Positions 23,321 through 34,000 of a stretch of 64,000 nt of DNA are shown here, piece after piece. The stretch is from Prinia subflava (taxonomy: Eukaryota > Chordata > Aves > Passeriformes > Cisticolidae), in contig NC_086254.1 in assembly GCF_021018805.1 (NCBI RefSeq), positions 29,201,300-29,265,299 on the forward strand. The letters are read 5' to 3'. A program made the position numbers and the translations under genes. Numbering within the stretch: the stretch's first letter is position 1; every line of letters begins with the position of its first letter. Below the pieces are notes generated by a model that saw nothing but the letters and a program-made list of their open reading frames with translations, searched no databases and had not been told where the DNA came from.

Positions 23321-24279
23321 TCCATGCCCCTGCTGCAACTCAGAGACTGGAGGTGCCATGTGTTGGTCTGGAGTCCAGTCACCATCATGGATAGACTCTG
23401 TGCCTGGATAGGTGCTGAGCCTGGATCGTGTTGCATCTGTCCAGCCCTCAGAAAACTCAAATGCACCTCTTTATTTGTGTGGCACACTCTAAAACTCTCT
23501 GACCCTTTTTCATCCATTTTAGCTGTTATCTAACAGAGACTTCAGTGAAAATCCCTGCCCTGTCATGACACAGGTGGCAGGGGACTCCCATCTGACATTT
23601 CCATGCAGAGCAATGCCCAGACACTGTGGATAACACAGAGCCCAGTGTAGCTGCAGAGGAATGCACTGTGTGCAGGGACAAGGTTCCAGACACGATGGGG
23701 ACAGGGTGCAGGGCACAAAGGGGCATCCTTGCAGCCCCTGCACTGAGTTCACCCAGCACTCACAGCACTGGGTGTGCTTGTGGAGATGCTGGAAGCATGT
23801 GAAGGTGTTGTTGGGAATGGCAATGTGATGGACAAACCTTCCCGGCAGCTGTCAGCAGCCCACCCGCTATTGCTTGGGATTTACATCCACATCTCCAGGC
23901 ACTGCTCCAAATGTGGAAATAGACCACGTCATATTAACAAACGAGGGAAAGTGTGTGGCTGTCAGCAGGTCGCTGCTGGGGCACGTGCCTGGGTCTGGTG
24001 CCAGGTCAGGGAGAAGAAGAGTGCAGGCACTGACATGAATTCGCTGGGAAAAACGGAATAAATAACGTGTCTCCGTGTGTGTATGTGAAGGGGGGTCATT
24101 ATGCCATGGGACTGCAGTGGGATTGTGGTGGGACTGCAGAGGCCAGGACCTCCTCTGTCCCAGGCTGGGGCATATCATACCTGGCCCAAACCCAGGTCAA
24201 TCCCCACTTTCCCCAGGAATTTGGGGACAGGCTGGGACACGTCCATACGGGACCTCTCCCTGCCGCCTTTGGGGCTGGG

Positions 24280-25316
24280 GATGCTCATGCTGCAGCCCCA
24301 GGGTCCCCAGCCCAGCTCCGCCTCGGGTCCCACAGGGGACTGCTGGCTGTGGGGGGCACGTCCTCCAGGCAGACCCCACACAAAACGCACCGTGCTGCTC
24401 TGTCCTCTCCAAAGCCCCACCCCACGCAGCCCCCCGGGGTGCCCACGGAGGGTCCCAGCGCTGTCGAGCGAGGTGCACAGAGGGGTCCCTGGTGCAGAGG
24501 GTACGTGCACAGCAGGTGCCGGTGTGCACCCGGGCGTGTGCATGTGTGTGCCCCTCGTACGTGTGTGTGTGTGCGTGTGCGTGCGGCGGCCGTGCGCGAC
24601 CGCAGCTCGGGGTACCCACCGCCCGCCCCGCGGCGGCACCGGCACCGGCACCTGCCCCGGCAGCCGGCGGGGGTAGGCAGCGGCGCGGGGACCGGGAGGG
24701 GAAGCGGGGCAGCTCGGTGCGGGCAACGGCGGGTAGGGCAGACCGAGCGGAGCCTGGTGCACGGAGCGGGGCCACAGCCCGGTGCGGGAGCAGGGAACCG
24801 GAGGGCAGAGTCCGGCGGGAAAGGAGGGTCCGGTGAGGGGCAATTTAGTGGAGTCACAGGGACACGGGGCCCCACAGGGGGTTTCAGAGGATTCGGGAAG
24901 GTGGGTCGCGCGTTGGGAGCTGGTTTGGAAAGGGAGAGAGCCAGGTGGGACGACTCGGTTCGGAGAGGCAGGTGCCGGGTTCAGGGAGAAGGAGCAGCCC
25001 GGTCTGAGGGTCAGCTCCGGGCAAGGGGGACAGTCCGGAAGGGGTCTCAGCTCTGAAGGCAGCCCGGTTCGGCTAAGCGGGATCCCAGGAGGAGGAGCAG
25101 CCCGGTTCGGAGACCTGCGGGGTGGGGTTGGCAGCCCGCTCAGGAGAAGCGACTCCGGGGTGGGGAAGCGACTCCGGGGTGGGGAAGCATCCCGCCCCTG
25201 GGGTTCGGCTCTGGTTGGGAGAAGCGTCCCGGTTCAGGGACCCGTCTCCGACCCAGAAGAGCATCCCGTCCCGGTTCGACTGCTCACCTTCGGTCGCGCA
25301 GGCCGGCGGCGGTTCC
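24280..25316. promoter_or_regulatory. CpG-rich region upstream of TMEM74B, likely promoter/5' UTR
   Basis: CpG-dense DNA leading into the TMEM74B start. A possible splice acceptor, TCGGTCGCGCAG, ends at 25301, 15 nt before the ATG, so an untranslated first exon further up is plausible. A near-perfect short tandem duplication, GCGACTCCGGGGTGGGGAA, lies at about 25145-25190. No TATA box seen. Confidence 0.5.
24530..24590. repeat. Imperfect (GT)n/(CG)n microsatellite
   Basis: Alternating GTGTGTGTGTGCGTGTGCGT sequence in the GC-rich region upstream of TMEM74B. Confidence 0.75.
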
Positions 25317-25805
25317 ATGGCGTCCCCGCGGGCGGCGGAGCTGCGGAGCCCAGACGAGGCGGCGGCCGCGGGTGCGGGGGCTGGTGCGGCTGCGGGGGGG
25401 CCGGTGCCGGCGGGCCCGGGGCTGGCGCTGGCGCTGGGCTGCGCCCTGGGCGGCGCGGCGCTGGTGGTGCTGGCGGGGGCCGTTCCGCGGGCGGTGCGGC
25501 CCGACCCTACCGTGCCGGCGCGGCAGATGGAGCGGCTGGAGGCTCGGGCAGCCCGGCTCCGCGCCCGCCTCGACCGCTGCACCGTGGCCGGGCTGGCGCT
25601 GCTGGCCCTGGGCGGGCTCCTGCTCGCCGCCCTGCTGCTGACCGCCGCCGCCGCCCGCCGCCGCGCCCGGGCCGCCCGCCGCACCGGTGGCACCTATGGC
25701 TCGGTACGGCTGCGGCTGCGGAGAGTATCAGCTGAAGGGACGCGGGCGCTGCTCGAGAGCCAGCTGAGCCCCCCACCCCAGCCCCCCGAGGGGCCCGGCT
25801 CCTAG
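25317..25805 (+). CDS. TMEM74B: TMEM74B, two-pass membrane protein of the TMEM74 family (162 aa)
   Basis: Small membrane protein; its relative TMEM74 is linked to autophagy and sits on lysosome/autophagosome membranes, but the role of TMEM74B is poorly known. Seen: ATG in a CCATGG context, then an Ala/Gly-rich N-terminus (1-33), membrane segment about 34-55, a loop with RPDPTVPARQMERLEARAA (61-79) and LRARLDRC (81-88), a second membrane segment about 89-112 starting at the conserved Cys, an Arg-rich stretch, the family motif TYGSVRLRLR and a Pro-rich tail. The MERLE..LD.C..AGL..L.LGG pattern identifies the family. It is shorter at the N-terminus than mammalian TMEM74B; the frame is open upstream, so an extension or an upstream coding exon is possible. 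Codons are strongly GC-ending and Ala/Arg content is extreme, unlike RAD21L1 next door. Confidence 0.85.
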   Translation: MASPRAAELRSPDEAAAAGAGAGAAAGGPVPAGPGLALALGCALGGAALVVLAGAVPRAVRPDPTVPARQMERLEARAARLRARLDRCTVAGLALLALGGLLLAALLLTAAAARRRARAARRTGGTYGSVRLRLRRVSAEGTRALLESQLSPPPQPPEGPGS

Positions 25806-28800
25806 CCGTGCGCACCCCAGGGACCCCCCGCCGCTGGCAGGAACGAGGACCCCTTGCTGCACTGCAACACCGATACCACTGGGTGAAACTTCACCCACGC
25901 CAGCCTTCAGCCACCATTCTCACCTCCTTGAACCTTCTTGAATGGTGCTGTGGCCCAACAGCACCGGACTGATGAGGCTTTGGGGTACTCCACCAGACTG
26001 CATGGCCCTGGCCTGGGTTGTTCCCCACCACCAGCATTGGGACAGCATGGCCTTGGGACCTCCTGTCACCTCCGCAGCACCTTCCTGGATGGGATCCTGC
26101 CACCAACATCATGGCATTGGCACAGTCAAGGCAGCCCATGGGATTTCTGTGCCACAGTCAGTTGCAGCCTGGGCTGGATGTGAGGCTGAGCTCCTTCCCA
26201 CAGCCAGGACCTGACTGCTCTTCCAAACAGTTCTGTTTCTGCCATCAGTGACCATTTTTAGCAATAGTTTCCTGTAAAACTCTGGTACAGAGCTGGTGCT
26301 TGCACTACTTCAGGCAGAAGAGGAGGCAGCAAGCGTGTCCACCACTTGTGGGGTGGGGTCCAGCCCCCTGCAATCCCCCAGCCCTCACAGCCCACCAGCT
26401 CCATTCTGCACAGCAGGATGAAGGCCAGGACACATGCCTGCACTGTGCCAAGCATCTCGTTACCACCAGCAGCCCTGAAATGGCCTCTTCAAAAACCATG
26501 GTGCTCCATACAGAAGAGAGTGGATTCTCAGTGCCTCGAGGTGACGTGGTGGCCGTGTCCCACACTGGCCTGGCAGTGCTGCTGCTGGGGTGGCCCCACA
26601 CTGGCCTTTCTGCTGATTCAAGGGCCGTTGTCTGTGGTGTGAAGGCAAAATTGCATTTCGGGAATTAAACATGAAGCGTCATTAAAGCACAATGTTCTGT
26701 GGAAAGAGAAATGGGTATGAGCAATGTGCTGGGAAAGGGAAATAACTATCCCACTGGAAAATGCAGACCTACAAAAGGTGCTGTTTATCAGGAACTGCCA
26801 CCAGTTTTCAATCCATTCCATAAGCTACCCACTGTAGACATTCTTAGGCAGGGACAAATCCCTCCAGACAGCCTGACACAAAGAAAAGTGATTTTTGCAT
26901 CTGGTTGCCTGGGTAGGGTTTTATTCCGGGGCTTCCAGTGCCTCCTTGTATGCTGGGAATTGTGTCCTCTGCCCTGTGTTTCCACATAATGCTTCACAGA
27001 TTAGTCTCCCTGCTCTTGTGGAGGGACACATGCCACATGCCTCCCTTCCTGTCACCATACCACCAGCCATGCTCTGTATTTATTGTAGGATCTCAGGAAA
27101 TAACCTTGAATCACCTTACACCTGCAGTCCTGGCACCCAGGCACCTTTCCCTGGGATGAAACCACACTTGGAGCGAAATGGGTGGCTGTGCCCCACCCTC
27201 CCCAAACAAGCATCGCCTGTCCCAAACAGCCCTGGGACAAATGGCTTTAATCAGAGCCTGAGGGGTCAAATGAAGGGTCCAAGGACAGCAGGGGGGTGAA
27301 ATGTCATTGTGGCTGTCACCGAGCGGCTCTAGGTTGTAGTGGGGAGGGGGTGATGCTGTGGGAGGGAGGGAAGAGAGGGATGGAAAGGGAAAGAAAGGGA
27401 AGAAGGAACGGGGAGAAAGGGGGAGCTCGTAGTCTTCCCAAGCAAGGCTCTGCCCTGAGAGATGTCCCTCCTGCAACTCAGTGCTGGCCCTGCATTTCTG
27501 GATTAAAAAAATAAACCCGTTAGACGGAGAAATCATCCTCATCCCTTTTTTGTTGCTTTAAATAAGATGGAAGGAGTGTTTCCAGGATGAAAAGCTGAGC
27601 CTGGTGAAGGTTACACTGCTAAGCACCTGCTGTATGTAAGCATAAGAAATACTCCCATGGATTAGGGCATGAGGCTGCTCAAGAAACTGCAGGAAGGGGC
27701 TGTTATTGCTTTGTCAGCACGTTGCTGGACTGTGCCTTGAAGTCCCTGCAGGACTGGGGGGAAGCCTCTACACAGAGAGAGATATATTGACAGTGAACAA
27801 GCTGTGTCAAGGAAGGAGCTCGATTAAGTAGAAGATTCTGCACTGAGAGCTCCAGGGCTGGGATGTGATCTTGTACACAACCTCCCCTCAGCTGAGGTGT
27901 AGGGTGGCTGTGGCAGAGAGACATGGAGCTGCCTGACTTGGCTGTCCCTTCATCACTCTGGCAAGCACTGGGAAAGAGGCACTAGCATGTGGTGCTTAAT
28001 GTGCCGGGGAGTAGTAGGAAGCAATCCAAAATATTCGAGAGTGCTGAGAAAAATCTGGCTGGGAAAGGCTGATGCTATGCAGCCTGAGTGGAATGAAGGT
28101 CAATGGCTCTCCAGTCCCCCAGTGCTGGTGTTTTGGGGGTGTCTTTTCTTTGTACCAGGGGTGAGCAAAGCAAGCGGGGAGGGCCCAGCATGTCTTTCCC
28201 AGTTCCATATAAGGGGGGCTGCTTTGTTTTCCTGCTGGGCCACACACACGGCTTCCTTGTACCCCAGATCCAAGGGATGTAGCACCGGCTGCAGGGTAAT
28301 TAGCGACGCCAGGGGGGTTCTGCCATCCCATCGGGAGCGTGCAGGCAGGTGCTGTGGGCTGGGTGGGCTGGCAGATGGCCTGAAGGACTCTCTGGGGATC
28401 CTGAGCCATTACCAATAATCCAGTGCCTCTCTTCAAACCTGTAGTGGATGTGCTGCTGCTGGAGGAGGGAGTCTGAGCCTGTGCCAAGACCGCACACTCA
28501 GCCCCAGCCACTCCTTGCAGCCTCCTCATAAAAATTAACACCGGGTGTGTTACTGTGCTCCCGTGCATGTTAATGTTTTTTGTCGCTTAGGGCAGAAACA
28601 GGGACAGGGACACATGGCTGAGGGCCTGAACTATCCCTCCTGCTGAAGGGAGACCTGGCCCTCACAGCCACTGTGGAACAAACGCGCAATGGGGGCGGCT
28701 GCCCCTCAACCATTCTCAGGGAATAGGGTTTGTGCTGGCAACAAGCCCTACAGATGGAATAAGGAATGTGCTTGGGATCACTGGTCCTCAGGAACCACCT

Positions 28801-29985
28801 CTGCCTTGCTCCAGTTCCTTTGGTGGCACCCAAGTCACCTGTGGAGACAGTCTTCTGTTCCCACTGTCCTGTGACATGGAGAGGAGGATCCTTGCCTCTT
28901 TTTACCCATCCTTTCTGGAGACTCGATGGCTCAGCCTTTTGCCAGAAGCTCAGACACAGGCCTGCAGCAGACACTTGTCCCCTTTGGAACCCCACTCCCT
29001 CCTCTGCCACCTGTTTCCCAGCTGCACAACACCACGGAGCCGCCGGGCCGGGCGCTGCAGACAAAGCCGGTTCCTCGCCCTGCCGCAGCCTCTCCCCGCG
29101 CTGACTCGCTTTAATTAGCCCCATCAAAGCCGGCTGCGTCTCTCCCTCCTGGTAGGTCGCAGAACATGATTAATTCAGGCACAGAAAACAGCCGCCCCCC
29201 GCAGAGAGTGCCTCTCGATGAGGCCAAAGCTGTTTCCTCTCCCCCATCCAGTCTCTCAACCCCAGCAGCAAGGTGGGGAGATTCTTTCTTCTGGAACAAA
29301 GCTGCGGATAAGCACAGGCTGTCCCAGGAGCCGGAGGCAACAAGAGCAATGGCCTCACCGAGCCCTGGGTCTCTCTCCATCCCTCCCATGCTGCTCTGGT
29401 CATGGGCATTGCCCACAGCCCAGCCGTGGGTCTGCAGCTGGGAATTCCCCTGAAAATCTCTGCGTAGTGCAGTGGGTCTGGGCTCACAACCAGCCCCTCC
29501 ACGAATAGGGGTCCATGCATGAGCCCTGGGGAGATGCAGGGGATGCTCCAACTGCTCCCAGCACCAGATTTCTCCAGCTGGTCTTCCCTGCTCCCACATG
29601 TGCAGGGCCCAGGGTGGCACACACCATAACACAGCTTTATTAACTGCATTTATAGGCAGAGAGTTTTTAAAAGGAAAAGGCCTTTTGGGAAAAGAGATAG
29701 ATGGGGGGATCCCTTCCCCCTTTTTATTTCTGCCAACGCAGCTGCGTGCAGTTCCAATAGCACTCAATGCCCTGGAGAGGCAATTACTGCAGAAGCAGGG
29801 CTGGGCTGTTCTCCACTTCATTTTCGTAATACAGCTACATCGTCTTGGAAGAGCACTGCTGCTCAGGGGAGGGTACAAAGCGGGTTCCCAGCGTGGATCC
29901 TCTGCCTCGGGGAGGGCTCTGGGGCTTCGCTTTGCACAGTAGGGAAGAGAGGAGCCACCCCAGTAAGCACCAGCACAACACTGTT
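25806..29985. other. TMEM74B 3' flank and gap to the PSMF1 3' end
   Basis: The two genes converge here. Possible TMEM74B polyadenylation signals are ATTAAA near 26680 and AATAAA near 27511; neither is proven. A polypurine tract lies at 27355-27430. AT-rich words such as TTTAATTAGCCCCATCAAAG (about 29110) may be regulatory. No supported coding exon. Confidence 0.4.
27355..27430. repeat. Polypurine tract (GGGA/GAAA)
   Basis: About 75 nt of almost pure purine on the plus strand, GGGAGGGAAGAGAGGGATGG type. Confidence 0.7.
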
Positions 29986-30990
29986 GTCAGGTTTTTATTT
30001 CAGTCTCATTTTTCCAAGAGATCAAACCATGAGAAGAAACACAGTGTGAGCCCCTAATGGGAGAGATGAGCTGCAGGGCCAAAATCAACTGAGCTGGGGA
30101 ATCTGTAGGGAAGGGAGGCCTCTAGAAGAGAGCTCAGGAGGCTGAGCCAAGCAGATCTCACCCATTCTTCCCAAGACAGCCAGGCAGAGCCACACGCAAC
30201 AAGACCAGCAGTAGGAAAACATGTTTGAGAAACCTCTTTTGCAAAGCTCCCTCCCTCTTATTCCAGATCCATGCAGTGCCCAGTGGGGCACATTGCCTCC
30301 AGGGCTTCACAAACACCCCAGGAATGAAAAACACCATGGCTTCAGGGCAGAGAGAGGGCAAGGTGAGCCAGGAATTCAATCCATGTCTCTTCTCATGCAC
30401 ATCAAAGGCTTTTCTGGTGCTGCTCTTCAAAGCAAGCAGGCACGGCCATACACCCAGCTGCTGCTGGGGGGCTGCCCTTGGAAACCTTCTGGGTTGAGCT
30501 CTCCAGCCCTTCAATCAGCACCCTGCTCAGAGAGCAAGGGAGGAACCCACTCTGTGGGGAGCCCACTCCAGCTGTTCCCTCCAGGAGGTTGCTGTGGTTT
30601 CCTGCAGAGGATCACCAAGGAGCCAGCTCCCTCCTCACACCCACCACTTGTGGGAACCCAGAGGCAAGCTCTGCCACCCCAGAGAGGCAGAGGAGAAATC
30701 CCACAGCACTCAGGCTGTTCCCAGAGTGCCGCACCCCACGCTCCCACCTTGCTGGGTGCAAACGCCAGGCACCCTCAGAGGAGCAGGGAAAGAAATGATC
30801 TACTACTGCCTCCTCTTCTGTTCTGCAAACAGGGAAGCCTTTATAGCTGATGGGACACATGGGAATGTGGCCCAAAACAGAGAGAAGGAAAATACTGCTG
30901 GAAATATCACATCCATCAGACGAGGAGTGAAGAGGCAGAGTGCCCCTGCTTCCCAGAAGACTTGTTCATGAGCAGCCACATGGCGACTCC
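29985..30990 (-). other. PSMF1: Probable PSMF1 3' UTR
   Basis: Sequence after the stop with no supported frame, ending at an AATAAA signal. Its extent of about 1 kb is inferred. Confidence 0.5.
29994..29999 (-). terminator. PSMF1: Candidate PSMF1 polyadenylation signal
   Basis: AATAAA on the minus strand (GAAATAAAAACC context), about 1 kb after the stop. Confidence 0.5.
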
Positions 30991-31042
30991 TCACATGAAC
31001 ATGTCATCGTAGCCCGGAGGAGGAAGGTGGTCAGGGTCTGGC
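30991..31042 (-). CDS. PSMF1: PSMF1 last coding exon
   Basis: Encodes PDPDHLPPPGYDDMFM and TGA. Acceptor TTCTTTCCAG. Ends in Met rather than the mammalian Tyr-Leu. Confidence 0.96.
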
Positions 31043-34000
31043 CTGGAAAGAAATTCAGAGCAGTGTCAAAAAGAAGTGAGAGCTCAGGCCTGCAGCAACA
31101 GGGATGAGCTGGGATCCAGTGGGAGGCTGGAAGCAGGCTGGAATACCAGCATGGCCAAGTACCTACCCGGGTCGCCCAATTCCTAAGGGGCCAAAGGGGT
31201 CAAATCTGGCGCCTGGTGGAACAGCTCCTGGGGGAAGGCGGCCTGGGATGCCTGACGATGGGTCAATGCCAGGCTGTGGGATTCCAGAGCGGAGAGGATC
31301 CACAATCATTCCCCCACTCCGACCTCTGGAGAGAGAAAAGATAGAGAAGGAGATCAGACTGGCACTGGAGAAGAAATGCTGAGCATGGGAACACGAGGTT
31401 AAACCTGGCACATGGCATGTGGGAAGGAAAGCTTCCAGGACCAGCCAGTCAGGCAGCCCATGGCAGAAAGACAGAGAGCCCTGCAGAGAATCCCAGAATT
31501 GTTTGAGTAGGAAGGGACCTCAAAGCTCATTTCATTCCAACCCCATGCCAGGGGACATCCTCCACTAGACGAAGTTGTCCCAAGCTCCATCCAATCTCAA
31601 ACACTTCCAGTGATGGGGCAGCCACAGCTTCTCTGGACAACCAGAGGTCTGGGGTCTCAACATCCTCACAGGAAAGATTTTCTTCCCAATATCCAGTCTA
31701 ACGTGGCCTGCTGTCAGTGGGAAACGATTCCCCTTTGTCCTCTCACTTCTGGCCCTGATCTAAAGATCCTCTCCAGCTCTCTTGGAGCCCCTCTGGGCAC
31801 TGTAAGGGACTCTAAGGTATCCCTGAAGCCTTCTCTTCTCCAGGCTGAATAGCCCCAGCTCTGTCAGCCTGTATCCACAGCAGAGGTGCTGGCTGTTCCC
31901 TCAAGAAGCACCAGACCTGCTGGCCCTCAGTGCAGCCCCATGCTCCATCCCTGCTTCCTGTCCTGCCCTGTGCAGTGTTGCAAGAGCCGGCTGGGCTCCC
32001 ACAAGCCTTTCCACAGAGCTGCCTGGAAGTCATTTGCTGCCCATGGCGGCTCCTCAGAGCTGCCCCACACTGTGAGTGCCATTCCTCACGGTCGGCTTTG
32101 TGCAAATGCGCCGGGAGCCTCCGGACACTGCTGCCATCATACAACTCATTAACAACCGTGCTAATGAGTTCCATTAGGCCAGAACAGCTGCTCAAAGCGC
32201 CCCGGGACAGCCAGGTCCCATGAGCATATTCTTGGGAATCTGGGTCTCCATCCCCAGCACGGGCAGGTGTCAGCATACAAATCTGCTTCCATTTACCATT
32301 GTTTTTTGTCATTTAGAGAGAAATCTCTGATGAAGGGCTGGAGGCAGCAAAAGAAACAGGGACACCCTATCCCCAGAGTGAATTTCCTCTCCTGGTGCCA
32401 TCAGATTTCCTTCCAGTCCCCTCAGCTCCAGGCCTCTCTTTCCAGCTGAGCAGGGACATTTTTAGCTTTTAGCTTTTCTAGCCAAACCCATGGAGAAACA
32501 AGTCTTGCAAGAGGGGAAAAAATGCCATTCCCACAGGAGAGTGGTTCCAAAGAGGAGACTCCTCTGGGCTGCAGGACACTTCACAACAACACCACAAACT
32601 GGTTATTGTCTGACTGCGTGCTTTTAACTGGAGCGGAAGATAACAGGTTCTTCTTGCCTGACCAAACCAAATATCGAGAATATGTCTGTGAAGCTCAGTC
32701 TCTCAGACAGCCCAGCCTCTGCCCAGGCTTTCTCCAAGTGCCTCAGACAGCCAAGAGGCTGGCAGCAGGACTTGAGAATCTGTGAACTCGGCTTTCAGCC
32801 TCCTCTTCTGCAGACTGCTGGGCTGGAGACACAGCAGCTGGTAACAGTTTAAATTAGAGGCTTACATTCACTTAACGACATATTCAGCTTTGATTTACTG
32901 CAGGAATTACTGTGTGTTAAATGAATACAAGCTGATTATTAAACAGACGCAGATTGCAACCTATCATCTATGCAAGAGACAGGATCTTATTATGATATTA
33001 GAACCATATTGAGCTTTAGCAACTGTCAATTGGTCCCTCACAATTTGCACTGAGCAACTGCCCCCACTCAGAGACACTTGGCTGGATACTGTTCCAGTGG
33101 TCTCCAAACACCCCACATCCCCCATAGGCACAGCAGGGTGTGCTTCAAGAGCCACACTCACCCCAAAGGGTCCAGGTCTTCTCCACCAACAGCAAAGGGA
33201 CTCAAGGGGGAAGGCCTGAAACACAGGACACAGCAAAATGTTCAGGAAGAGCAGAGAAGCTGTGTGCAGCTGTGCCCATGGGTGCTCTCCCATGGCAAAC
33301 AGTGCAGCACCTGGAGGGCCCTGGGATCTGTGGGACCCTGCATGAGGGGGCTGCCATTGGGAGCATTCCCTGCTCCAAGGTGTTGCTAGATGTGTGGCAG
33401 CAGCTTGCTGAGATAAAGGGAGCCCTGTTCTCCCTGTTGTTACCACTGCTTGGAGCAAGAGCTGTCCATGTATACCAGGAGTTTCCATGTCAGGGTGTCC
33501 CTAAGCAGTGCTGGGCTAGGCCAGGCTCTCCGGCATGTCCCAGCCAGAGACACAGTCCCACTTCTAGGAGTGTGGGGACAGTAGGGTGGTGGACCTGCAG
33601 CTGGCTGGCACATCTCCCTGTCAATGACCCATGCCAGTAACCATGCCATGGTTTCAGAGCAGTGCCCAGCTCTAGCCTGTCTTCCCAGGCCTGTGGAGCC
33701 TCTTGCACCGAGTGGCAGCAGACAGCAGTGGGGTGACACACAAGCCAGAAGTCACAGCTGGTCCCCAAGAGATGGCACAGCCACTGCAGTATCTCTTGGC
33801 TTCCATCCAAAGGGGATCACAGTGTGTGTGTGTGAGAGGAGGGAACCTGCCTTCCACATACAAGGGATGACTGAAGGGGCCAGGAAGGGATGGCAAAGCA
33901 GGTCCCCCTACCTAGCATTGCCAGGAATGGTTCCAAGGGCAAAGTGGGGCCAGGAGAACAGGAAGAGGAAGTCTTGCACCCCACCCTGGCTGGGTGCACC

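Larger units (their letters stand above)
20641..24060. other. Gene-free stretch between RAD21L1 and TMEM74B
   Basis: Contains an A/C-rich simple sequence (20960-21040, CAAA words), long pyrimidine-rich tracts (22200-22450) and a short CR1 remnant (23246-23320). In human, C20orf202 lies in this interval; I cannot recognise a counterpart. Confidence 0.4.

Noticed and set aside
24067..25056. 329-aa plus-strand open frame upstream of TMEM74B
   Set aside because: GC-rich, stop-poor DNA keeps several overlapping frames open on both strands here. The peptide is Gly/Arg/Ala low complexity with no recognisable domain.
29111..29878. 255-aa minus-strand frame downstream of PSMF1
   Set aside because: No family resemblance, overlapping frames of similar length on the other strand, and no supporting splice or promoter signals.
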